A DNA stretch of 64,000 nt from Fervidobacterium pennivorans. Its GTDB lineage: Bacteria; Thermotogota; Thermotogae; Thermotogales; Fervidobacteriaceae. The stretch is taken from contig NZ_CP011393.1 in the NCBI RefSeq assembly GCF_001644665.1, positions 558,001 through 622,000 of the forward strand, in the 5' to 3' direction. Each line of letters opens with the position of its first letter. The stretch's first letter is position 1. The notes beneath the pieces are model-generated. The model had not been told where the DNA came from. It saw only the letters and a program-made list of their open reading frames with translations, and made no database searches. Positions 57,164 through 64,000 of this stretch are shown here, piece by piece. The position numbers and the translations under genes are program-made.

Positions 57164-58165
57164 TCACTTTGCAACCCCGTTTTTCCACTTCATCAAAACA
57201 AACATAAACGGAGCACCTATGAACGATGTAATAATTCCAACTGGAATTTCAATAGGGTTTAACAACGTACGTGCAAGTGTGTCACAAACTGACATTAGCA
57301 TACCACCTATTAAAATTGTTGCTAAAAGATTTCTACTATGTTTGGGACCAGCAATTGTCCGTGCCATGTGTGGAACTACCAGTCCAACAAAGCCTATGAT
57401 ACCTGTTTTGGAAACAAATGTAGCAGTAACAAATGAACCAAGCAAATAAAAAGTCCATTTTAAGGCTTCCACATTGATACCTAAACTCTTTGCTTCTTTT
57501 TCACCCAAGGTCATAACGTCCAGTTGTTTGTTTAACGTAAAGGCTAAGGTTACGAAAACTGTTAAGGAAATCACAGGAACAGTTAAATCTCTGAAAGTTA
57601 TTCCCGAGAATGAACCGTAGAGCCAAACGTGCCCAGTTACAAGAGATTTATTTGCAATGTTTAAAAGTAACATACTACCAGCGGAAAATAATGTGCTAAC
57701 CAATACACCACTTAAAACAAGATGAACTGTTGGTACCACATTTCCTTTCTTTGCAAGTATTATGGAAAGACTAGAAGCGATTAACGCAAATATGAAACTC
57801 ATCGTGGGGACACTCACATGGGCAATCGAGTTCACAATAAAGTATATTGCTAAGAGTGCACCAAAACTAGCTCCGGCGGATGTTCCTATAAGATAAGGGT
57901 CAACAAGAGGATTTTTCATTATCGCTTGGAATATATTTCCTACCAACGACAGTGCTATTCCCGTTAGTGTTGCCATTAAAACCCTTGGAAACCTCAAGTT
58001 CCATATCATATATTTTTCGGCGCTTTCTTGTTGAAGAAGTTGGAATATTTTCAAAGGACTGACATACACTGTTCCAAAGGACAAGTTAAAAACAAAAACT
58101 ATGACGAAAATAAAGGGGAGGGAATACCTCCCCAAAGTTTTGAACCATTTTTGGGTTCTAGCCAA
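57164..58165 (-). CDS. btuC: BtuC/FecCD-family ABC permease (probable cobalamin uptake)
   Basis: A 333-aa membrane protein with about ten helices and FecCD signatures: LRFPRVLMATLTGIALSLVGNIFQ, NPLVDPYLIGTSAGASFGA, and GIIGFVGLVVPHMAR. The cobalamin riboswitch upstream supports B12 or a corrinoid precursor as substrate. The likely start is TTG 58165 with GGAGGT 9 nt upstream inside the end of btuF. No ATPase gene follows; the next element is the rib promoter. Confidence 0.9.
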   Translation of the reverse strand: MARTQKWFKTLGRYSLPFIFVIVFVFNLSFGTVYVSPLKIFQLLQQESAEKYMIWNLRFPRVLMATLTGIALSLVGNIFQAIMKNPLVDPYLIGTSAGASFGALLAIYFIVNSIAHVSVPTMSFIFALIASSLSIILAKKGNVVPTVHLVLSGVLVSTLFSAGSMLLLNIANKSLVTGHVWLYGSFSGITFRDLTVPVISLTVFVTLAFTLNKQLDVMTLGEKEAKSLGINVEALKWTFYLLGSFVTATFVSKTGIIGFVGLVVPHMARTIAGPKHSRNLLATILIGGMLMSVCDTLARTLLNPIEIPVGIITSFIGAPFMFVLMKWKNGVAK

Positions 58166-58168
58166 TTA

Positions 58169-59077
58169 TTACTTACCTCCGTAGAAGAAGTTATAGAAAA
58201 TATCCAAATACTTGAAAATATGTGGTGCTGCTTGGCTAACCTCATCACCATCGACTATCAAAACTTTACCTTGTTTTACTGCTTTTAAATTCTTCATTAT
58301 TGAATGGTTTTTTACAGCCTGCTCAACTTCTTTTGGATCACCATATGCTCCGATTATTATTACATCAGGATCATTTTTAACAAGCCATTCCCAACTTACA
58401 GGTAACCATCCGTTATTTCCTGTGTATGGAGCTGCTATATTTCTACCACCGGCGATGACGATAAGTTCGTTCATATACGAACCAGTTCCTGCCGTCCATA
58501 GTTGTTTCGCATTTTCGTCTGGTGTTGTTATTGTGAAAAACACCGTCGGTCTGCTTTCCAATGGAATTTTCGAAGTTTTTTGTCCAATTTCTGTCATTTT
58601 ATTTCTGAGCTCGGAGACAAGCTTGTCGGCCTTGTTTTTGACATTGAAAACGGCACCGAGTTGACCAACAGCTTTAATTATATCTGTCAAAGTGTTTGCG
58701 TTTAAAACATAAGCTGTGAGATTTGCTTTTTCTAGTTTTTCCACTTCTGGGAATTGGAAACCACCGAACATGATAACTAGGTCAGGCTTTAGAGAATGAA
58801 TTTTCTCGATGTTTAAAGGCACCATGTTGCCTATGTTCTCTGCCTTTTTGTAATTATCCCAAGTAGTAACACCGACGATTCGATTTTCAAGTCCAAGAGC
58901 TTGCAAATACCTTGTCGCACTTGGTGCAGCAGAGACAACCCTTCTTGGTGGCATTGGAATATTCACAATTCTTCCAGCATCATCAACAACCGCAATAGCA
59001 AGTGAAAAAACTGTCACAATGAGCATGAACATGACGAAAAGCTTTCTTAAAGAGCCAAAAGAAAACGACTTAACCAT
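58169..59077 (-). CDS. btuF: BtuF-like periplasmic corrinoid-binding protein
   Basis: A 302-aa solute-binding protein with a signal peptide (LFVMFMLIVTVFSLAIA). Class III binding-protein features are RVVSAAPSATRYLQALGLENRIVG (first strand/helix; quoted across residues 42-65), HSLKPDLVIMFGG and WEWLVKNDPDVIIIG. It lies directly under a cobalamin riboswitch. ATG 59077 has GGAGGG upstream. The permease start is 3 nt after its stop. Confidence 0.9.
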   Translation of the reverse strand: MVKSFSFGSLRKLFVMFMLIVTVFSLAIAVVDDAGRIVNIPMPPRRVVSAAPSATRYLQALGLENRIVGVTTWDNYKKAENIGNMVPLNIEKIHSLKPDLVIMFGGFQFPEVEKLEKANLTAYVLNANTLTDIIKAVGQLGAVFNVKNKADKLVSELRNKMTEIGQKTSKIPLESRPTVFFTITTPDENAKQLWTAGTGSYMNELIVIAGGRNIAAPYTGNNGWLPVSWEWLVKNDPDVIIIGAYGDPKEVEQAVKNHSIMKNLKAVKQGKVLIVDGDEVSQAAPHIFKYLDIFYNFFYGGK

Positions 59078-59143
59078 ACACAAACCCTCCCTCTTTGCAA
59101 AAATTTGTTGCCATCCCCAGGCTACGTGGTGGATGGCCACCTT

Positions 59144-59294
59144 CCTTCGTATGTCAGGTCTCCCGACTCGCGGATCATCCTACTCCCTGCGCCTTCCCAG
59201 CTTTAAAGCCAGTGGCACTGTGCAGGTTTCGTCCCCGCTCACGGTGGCGGCCCCGTGCCGGATTCTCACCGGACTTCCCTTGGACATACGAAGG
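59144..59294 (-). promoter_or_regulatory. Cobalamin riboswitch
   Basis: The classic elements are seen on the minus strand: AAGTCCGGTGAGAATCCGGC, CGGGGCCGCCACCGTGAG, the B12 box GCCACTGG, GGGAAGGCGCAGGGAGTAGG and ATGATCCGCGAGTCGGGAGA. They are closed by a 12-bp P1 stem (59144-59155 with 59283-59294). No terminator follows, so control is probably at translation of btuF. Confidence 0.96.
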
Positions 59295-59325
59295 GAGGTT
59301 TATTTTAACTTGTTTTCTAGTTCAT

Positions 59326-59354
59326 ATTATACTACCGCCATTAATTAATGACAA
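59326..59354 (-). promoter_or_regulatory. Promoter of the btuFC operon
   Basis: TTGTCA (59354-59349), a 17-bp spacer and a perfect TATAAT (59331-59326). The -35 lies over the 3' end of the small membrane protein gene upstream. Confidence 0.75.
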
Positions 59355-59761
59355 CAAGTTTTATTTGCATCTGTACTCATTAAGTCTGTTTTATCAGGTT
59401 TTAGCGCAGCTTTTCGTAAGTGGATTACATATATAATTGAATATGCGCCTGTAATCAAGAGCATAACGTCCCCAGGACTCAGTTTATAGATTTCTTCACC
59501 AATAAGTACATTAACTATAGAAAATGTAAACGTGAAGAATACATATCCTGCAGCAATTAAGAAAAGTATGCTCCCAACATACAGATGTGCGATTTTAAAA
59601 GTGTACTCATTACTTCCAAATTCTTGGAAACCTGATATTAGAACGGACATAAACGACAGTATCACCAAAGAGAACAAATATTGCCCTTCTATAACGTATA
59701 AAATGAAGGTTACCAGGGAAAGAATTAACATTATTGCAAGCATTCTGTTAATACTTCTCAT
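59345..59761 (-). CDS. Small four-helix membrane protein of the feo operon
   Basis: A 138-aa protein with four hydrophobic helices and a polar C-terminus ending in CCH. It matches no family I recognise and is not FeoC, which is a small winged-helix protein. ATG 59761 (AAGGTGG upstream) overlaps the feoB stop by 4 nt, so it is translationally coupled to feoB. The terminal Cys-Cys-His could bind iron; this is inference. Confidence 0.7.
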   Translation of the reverse strand: MRSINRMLAIMLILSLVTFILYVIEGQYLFSLVILSFMSVLISGFQEFGSNEYTFKIAHLYVGSILFLIAAGYVFFTFTFSIVNVLIGEEIYKLSPGDVMLLITGAYSIIYVIHLRKAALKPDKTDLMSTDANKTCCH

Positions 59762-61659
59762 AGTATCCACCTTCCCGTTGTGTATACTACCAACGAAAGT
59801 AAGTAGGAAATAGCAAGACTGTAAAAAACTGCAAATAATGTATATTTCGAGCTATTTGTTTCACTTTTTATTGCTGCAAGTGTAGCGAAGCATGGCATAT
59901 AACCAAGTATAAAGGTCATTAGTGTTGCACCTATGAGAGGGTCAAAATGAATATTGGAAACGTTGCCGTAAAATTGTGAAAGCGAGGATACTATGACTTC
60001 CTTTGCGACTCCCCCAAATATAAGCGCTGACACTATTTGCCATGAAAATCCTAAAGGTGCAAACAATGGTTGAAGAAATTTTCCAAGCATGGAAACGAAG
60101 CTATTATCTACGTCTCCTCTACCTGGAAAATAAGTTAACACCCAAATTACAATGCTTGTAGCAAAAATAATCGTTCCGGCTTTTTCGAGAAAGTGCTTTC
60201 CTCTGTTCCACACGTAAGTCAGAATATTTGGGAGTTTAGGAAATCGGTACCTTGGTAATTCCATAACAAGAGGAACCGATTCACCCTTTAGAATTACTTT
60301 GTTTACTATCCTTGATGACAAAGCTGTGAGAAGAAGGCTCAAGGCATATATTGCAAAAAAAGCTTCTGCTTTATGGTTTGAGAATGCCACGTTAACAATC
60401 AGAAGATACACGGGAATCCTTGCACTACAACTAATGAAAGGCGAAACCAAGATAGTCGTAACTCTTTCGCGCTCGTCCGATAAACCCCGGGCTGCCATGA
60501 CGCTGCTTACATTACACCCGAAACCTAATAACAATGTCATGAAAGACCTCCCGGTTAATCTCAATGAATACATTAACTTGTCGACTAAAAAGGCTATGCG
60601 TGGGAGATAACCGCTCTCTTCCATGATTCCAAGTGCAAAAAAGAGTGCAAAGATACTTGGAACAAATGCCAAAACACTACCTACACCATTTATGATTCCT
60701 TGCGATATTAATGAACTCAGTATAGTTTCGCTTCCAACAGAATCTGCGATTTTTTCAAAAAGATACTCAAGTAACCCTACCAAAGGTTCTGATACCTTGA
60801 AAGTAAAGTTGAAGGCCATATAAATTAGAGACAAAAATACAGGAATACCTATATACTTATGTGTTAAAACATGGTCGAGGGCTTCTGTAACAGTAAGTGC
60901 CTCGCCTGTTCTTTGAATCGAAAGCTGGACAACGTTTGTTATATATTCGTACTTCGTCAAAGGTATTGATGTTTTAATTTCCTGAGAAATCGTCTCTAAT
61001 ATATCCTTTGGACAATCTTTTTTCAAAAACGCTCTTGCATATTTGTCTCCTTCAATAATTTTAACTGCAGTAAATCTCTTATTAAAAGTTTCTTCTACAC
61101 ATTGCTCTATTTCTTTAATTATTTCTTCAGTTTCCTTTCCATAATCTATTACAATAGGTCTTGTTGTTCTTTTGAAGGATTCCACAATCTTTTCTTTAAG
61201 CTCTTCGATTCCTTCTCCAGTGTGAGCTGATGTAAGCACAACTGGAGCTCTAAGAAATTTCTCAAGGGAAGACTTGTCAATTTTTGTTCCAGATTTTTTT
61301 GCTTCATCGATAGCGTTAAACACAGCGATTACATTTAATCCTAACTCGCAAGCTTCTAAGAGTAAAAACATCCCCTGTTCAGGACTCATACTATCTATGA
61401 CAACGACAGTAACATTTGGTGGAGAAAAAAGTAGATAATCTCTTGTCAATTTCTCGTCTACAGATGTCGCTGTTAGACTGTAAACACCTGGTAAATCAAC
61501 AAAATGTAGAGTGTAGTCTTTGTAAGTTGTAGCTCCTTCAATCCTCGTAACTGTAACGCCAGGCCAATTAGCAACGTACTGCCTGGCACCTACTAATTTA
61601 TTGAAAAGGCTGGTCTTTCCAACATTTGGGTTACCCAATAAGCCTACAGTTATCACCAC
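59758..61659 (-). CDS. feoB: Ferrous iron transporter FeoB
   Basis: A 633-aa inner-membrane Fe(II) transporter. The N-terminal G domain has GNPNVGKTSLFN, DLPGVYSL and NAIDEA. The membrane part has SGYLPRIAFLVDK, LLGFGCNVSSVMAARGL, SARIPVYLL and GGVAKEVIVS. GTG 61659 is preferred, since GGGAG lies 9 nt upstream and directly abuts the earlier TTG at 61668. It is 5 nt downstream of feoA. Confidence 0.95.
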   Translation of the reverse strand: MVITVGLLGNPNVGKTSLFNKLVGARQYVANWPGVTVTRIEGATTYKDYTLHFVDLPGVYSLTATSVDEKLTRDYLLFSPPNVTVVVIDSMSPEQGMFLLLEACELGLNVIAVFNAIDEAKKSGTKIDKSSLEKFLRAPVVLTSAHTGEGIEELKEKIVESFKRTTRPIVIDYGKETEEIIKEIEQCVEETFNKRFTAVKIIEGDKYARAFLKKDCPKDILETISQEIKTSIPLTKYEYITNVVQLSIQRTGEALTVTEALDHVLTHKYIGIPVFLSLIYMAFNFTFKVSEPLVGLLEYLFEKIADSVGSETILSSLISQGIINGVGSVLAFVPSIFALFFALGIMEESGYLPRIAFLVDKLMYSLRLTGRSFMTLLLGFGCNVSSVMAARGLSDERERVTTILVSPFISCSARIPVYLLIVNVAFSNHKAEAFFAIYALSLLLTALSSRIVNKVILKGESVPLVMELPRYRFPKLPNILTYVWNRGKHFLEKAGTIIFATSIVIWVLTYFPGRGDVDNSFVSMLGKFLQPLFAPLGFSWQIVSALIFGGVAKEVIVSSLSQFYGNVSNIHFDPLIGATLMTFILGYMPCFATLAAIKSETNSSKYTLFAVFYSLAISYLLSLVVYTTGRWIL

Positions 61660-61664
61660 AGTTT

Positions 61665-62123
61665 TCAACTCCCTTGCTCGGATTGAGTTTCAGCGCTTGT
61701 TACCAGTATCTTTGAAAGCTTCCCAAATCCGATATGAAAGGTTCCCAGCGATGTAACAACTCTTCTGTCACCAAGCAGTCTGATAGTTGAACCTTCCGTT
61801 ATCCCTACTTTCGATAACCGACGATGTATAATATGCCCTCCCAGAATTTGTTTTACTTTATATAATCCCGGAGTAGCACTGGAAAGAGGTATAATTGAAT
61901 CTCTAAGTATTTCTACTTCGACAAGACTTGCTTCTGACTGCCTCAAGCTTATAAGTTTATTGAAAACTTTGTATATCCTCGGGTCACCCATCGGCGCACT
62001 CTTTACTACTGTTATCGTTACCCCGGGCATGATGCCAATGGCTCTGAGCTTTGGCGAAATTTCGGATTCTTCTACATCCTTGACCATTACTTTAGCACCA
62101 ACGGGTGCCTCTGACAGTTTCAC
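61665..62123 (-). CDS. feoA: FeoA protein with two fused FeoA domains
   Basis: A 152-aa protein made of two FeoA (SH3-like) domains in tandem. The first (KLSEAPVGAKVMVKDVE, IGIMPGVTITVV) and the second (GLYKVKQILGGHIIHRRLSKVG, ITEGSTIRLLG) together give twice the usual length of about 75 aa. FeoA activates FeoB. GTG 62123 is chosen since GAGGTG lies 6 nt upstream and the N-terminus then fits the family. Confidence 0.9.
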   Translation of the reverse strand: MKLSEAPVGAKVMVKDVEESEISPKLRAIGIMPGVTITVVKSAPMGDPRIYKVFNKLISLRQSEASLVEVEILRDSIIPLSSATPGLYKVKQILGGHIIHRRLSKVGITEGSTIRLLGDRRVVTSLGTFHIGFGKLSKILVTSAETQSEQGS

Positions 62124-62179
62124 ATATTTCACCTCGCATTTCAGGATTCAGAATTGGGAAGAATGGTTTTAGAGTTTTG

Positions 62180-62196
62180 TTGAGAGTGATTCTCAA
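62180..62196. promoter_or_regulatory. Fur-like operator at the feo start site
   Basis: TTGAGA-N5-TCTCAA; read as a 7-1-7 element (TGAGAAT-C-ACTCTCA on the minus strand) it resembles a Fur box. It lies directly downstream of the -10 box. The binding protein (Fur or DtxR/MntR type) is inferred. Confidence 0.6.
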
Positions 62197-62200
62197 TAAG

Positions 62201-62229
62201 ATTGTAAATGGGAAAGAAAAGATTGTCAA
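62201..62229 (-). promoter_or_regulatory. Promoter of the feoAB operon
   Basis: A perfect TTGACA (62229-62224), a 17-bp spacer and TACAAT (62206-62201). Confidence 0.78.
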
Positions 62230-62312
62230 CACAATTTTTTTGAAACAAAGTGCAGCTCCTTTTTCGTATTAACTTTGCGTTGGACGATATTGCCGGAAAT
62301 ATGTGATTATAA

Positions 62313-62341
62313 TTGACTGTTAAGAGTAAAAGTGATAAAAT
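62313..62341 (+). promoter_or_regulatory. glnA promoter
   Basis: TTGACT (62313-62318), a 17-bp spacer and TAAAAT (62336-62341), leaving a leader of about 60 nt. Confidence 0.75.
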
Positions 62342-62408
62342 ACAATTATAGTTGTTATTTCGTGTTTTTACTCACTATTTTTAGATTGCGAAGAGTGGGG
62401 GGAAAGTT

Positions 62409-63746
62409 ATGGCGTCAAACAAAGACATAACTCGTGAGGAGCTTTTTAGGTTTGTGGAAGAAAACCAGGTCAGGTTTGTAAGATTGCAGTTTACGGATAT
62501 CAACGGGATGATGAAAAATGTTGAAATCCCTGTTGATGAACTTGAGACAGCTTTAGAATCGGGTATCATGTTTGATGGTTCTTCCGTTGAGGGTTTTGCA
62601 AGGCTTCATGAATCTGATATGTACCTTAAACCAGATTTGAGAACAGTTGCCATGCTTCCTTGGACATTTGATGGTCACAGAAGTGCGAGAATTATATGTG
62701 ATGTTTACAACGATTCCGAACATCCATTCGAAGGTGACCCAAGATATAGGTTAAAGCTTGTTGAAGAAAAAGCTCGAAAGATGGGGTTCATTCCCTACGC
62801 AGGTCCTGAGGTTGAATTTTTCATTCTTCCAAGACAAAATAACAGACCTGTTTTCGAATTCTTGGACAGTGGTAGTTATTTTGACCTTCTACCTGTTGAT
62901 ATCGCAGAGCACATCAGAACAGAAGTGTCTGTCCACTTGGAGGAAATGGGTTTGGATGTTGAGACTACTCATCATGAGGTTGCCCCTTCACAACATGAGG
63001 TAGATTTTAGATACGCAGAACCTGTTATTGCAGCTGATAACGTTCAAACGGTCAAGCTTGTCATTAAAACGCTTGCTATAAAGAACAATCTCTATGCAAC
63101 GTTTATGCCAAAACCGTTCTTTGGTGTAAACGGTAGTGGAATGCATGTTCATATGAGCTTATTCACACTTGACGGGAAAAACGCCTTTTATGATGAAAGT
63201 GCTCCTGATGGTATTTCTCAAGTTATGAAATACTTCATAGGTGGTTTGATTGCACATGCGCGAGAAATAACGGCAATAACAAACCCAACGGTCAACAGTT
63301 ACAAAAGGCTTGTGCCTGGCTACGAGGCTCCCGTGAACATTGCTTGGAGTAAAGGAAACAGAACAGCGTTGATAAGGATACCAAAAGCCAGAGGAAAAGC
63401 AACAAGAATCGAGTACAGGTCTCCGGACCCATCATGTAACCCATACTTAGCATTTGCTGTAATTCTTGCGGCTGGTTTGGACGGAATTGAGAAAAAAATA
63501 GAACCGCCCGCGGCAGTTGAGGAAAACATTTATCAGATGTCCGAAAGTGAAAAGCAAAAACGTGGTATTTACAGACTACCCGCGAATTTAAAAGAAGCAC
63601 TAAACGAGGCGGAAAATAGCAAGCTTGTTAGAGAAGTCCTTGGCGAACATATTTGGGAAAAGTTCTTAAAATTGAAAGAGCGAGAATGGTGGGAATATTC
63701 AACTACCGTTACTGAATGGGAAAGAAAGAAATACGAGAATATATGA
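62409..63746 (+). CDS. glnA: Type I glutamine synthetase
   Basis: A 445-aa ammonia-assimilating enzyme. It has [21 protein letters not shown] (signature region, part), the metal ligands in GPEVEFFIL, the [13 protein letters not shown]-binding segment, and [17 protein letters not shown]. The short length fits the GSI-alpha type common in Thermotogota and Firmicutes. ATG 62409 has GGGGGGAA upstream. It overlaps the next gene by 4 nt. Confidence 0.97.
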   Translation: MASNKDITREELFRFVEENQVRFVRLQFTDINGMMKNVEIPVDELETALESGIMFDGSSVEGFARLHESDMYLKPDLRTVAMLPWTFDGHRSARIICDVYNDSEHPFEGDPRYRLKLVEEKARKMGFIPYAGPEVEFFILPRQNNRPVFEFLDSGSYFDLLPVDIAEHIRTEVSVHLEEMGLDVETTHHEVAPSQHEVDFRYAEPVIAADNVQTVKLVIKTLAIKNNLYATFMPKPFFGVNGSGMHVHMSLFTLDGKNAFYDESAPDGISQVMKYFIGGLIAHAREITAITNPTVNSYKRLVPGYEAPVNIAWSKGNRTALIRIPKARGKATRIEYRSPDPSCNPYLAFAVILAAGLDGIEKKIEPPAAVEENIYQMSESEKQKRGIYRLPANLKEALNEAENSKLVREVLGEHIWEKFLKLKEREWWEYSTTVTEWERKKYENI

Positions 63747-64000
63747 AAAATTCTGACTTAAAGATGTTTTTACCAACGACAGAGGAAGAAATAAAACTGC
63801 GAAATTTAAAAAGTTTAGATGTTATCCTAGTGACGGGTGATGCCTATGTGGATCACCCGTCTTTTGGTGTTGCTTTACTTGGAAGGCTTTTGGAGGCGAG
63901 AGGTTATAAGGTAGGAATAATAGCGCAACCGGAAGGTCCAGAGGATATAAAAAGGCTTGGAAAACCTAATTTATTCTTTGGTGTTACATCAGGGAATGTA
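63743..64000 (+). CDS. ygiQ: YgiQ-family radical SAM protein (N-terminal part, cut by window edge)
   Basis: Eighty-six codons are visible. [32 protein letters not shown] (quoted across residues 25-48) and [12 protein letters not shown] match the N-terminus of YgiQ proteins; the radical SAM cysteines lie beyond the window. ATG 63743 overlaps the glnA stop (ATGA), suggesting coupling. An ATG at 63764 is an alternative. Confidence 0.85.
   Translation, partial: MKNSDLKMFLPTTEEEIKLRNLKSLDVILVTGDAYVDHPSFGVALLGRLLEARGYKVGIIAQPEGPEDIKRLGKPNLFFGVTSGNV

Noticed and set aside
59283-59298. CCTCCC at the 5' edge of the cobalamin aptamer as an anti-Shine-Dalgarno sequence for btuF.
   Set aside because: Pairing would hide the ribosome site when the ligand is absent, the opposite of normal B12 control; probably coincidence.

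Overview
The window looks like a chromosomal segment of a thermophilic, fermentative member of the Thermotogota, most likely Fervidobacteriaceae (Fervidobacterium or a close relative). The evidence is the combination of an electron-bifurcating [FeFe]-hydrogenase HydABC with a linked Rex regulator, a B12-dependent class II ribonucleotide reductase, GH36/GH42 galactosidases of Thermotoga type, an AT-rich sequence with strong GGAGG-type ribosome binding sites, and Omp-like proteins ending in phenylalanine. The genus is inferred from protein resemblance, not from a search. There are no insertion sequences, CRISPR arrays or prophage genes.

Layout. 1-2.4 kb: end of a ComM/YifB ATPase and an M32 carboxypeptidase (+). 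2.5-7.9 kb: hydC-hydB-hydA-rex (-), with a promoter and an operator at the start site. 8-13.1 kb (-): a cell-envelope/signalling locus (DUF4097-like protein, glycine-rich beta-barrel protein, unknown protein, LytS-type kinase, LytTR regulator, secreted Ntn amidohydrolase with a barrel-like tail). 13.3-16.5 kb (-): a sensory hydrogenase cassette (small [2Fe-2S] protein, HydS-like PAS protein, SpoIIE phosphatase) behind the same operator type as hydCBA. 16.7-18.3 kb (+): tRNA-Asp, a LUD protein and a second Rex. 18.4-22.3 kb (-): nrdJ and an MFS exporter. 22.6-30 kb (+): a galactoside cluster (GH42, a LacI regulator split by an A8 run, GH36, galT, galK, class II aldolase) with a perfect 20-bp LacI-type operator upstream.

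30-34.3 kb (-): the UMP operon pyrC-K-D-F-E, preceded by a leader with a strong promoter, an 81-codon ORF, a pause-like hairpin and a terminator. The ORF runs through the terminator and ends inside pyrC, like the UTP-sensing attenuator of enteric pyrBI. 34.4-36.9 kb (+): YtrA-type GntR regulator, ABC ATPase and permease, YbjQ protein. 36.9-46.7 kb: SLC45-like sugar transporter, a lone dihydrolipoamide dehydrogenase, uvrB, rqcH, a D-2-hydroxyacid dehydrogenase, and PiT with its DUF47 partner. 46.7-49.3 kb: a lipase-like hydrolase and two headless glycosidase remnants abutting at about 48,985. 49.4-53.3 kb: SHOCT protein, DUF4382-like lipoprotein, ABC exporter.

53.4-57.1 kb (-): ribDE-BA-H under an FMN riboswitch with a visible terminator/antiterminator switch. 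57.2-59.3 kb (-): btuF-btuC under a cobalamin riboswitch, without btuD. 59.3-62.2 kb (-): double-domain feoA, feoB and a small membrane protein, with a Fur-like operator. 62.3-64 kb (+): glnA and the start of ygiQ.

The main theme is redox and cofactor economy: two Rex proteins, two hydrogenase loci with shared operators, B12 uptake alongside a B12-dependent reductase, flavin synthesis, iron uptake, and galactoside catabolism as the carbon and electron source.
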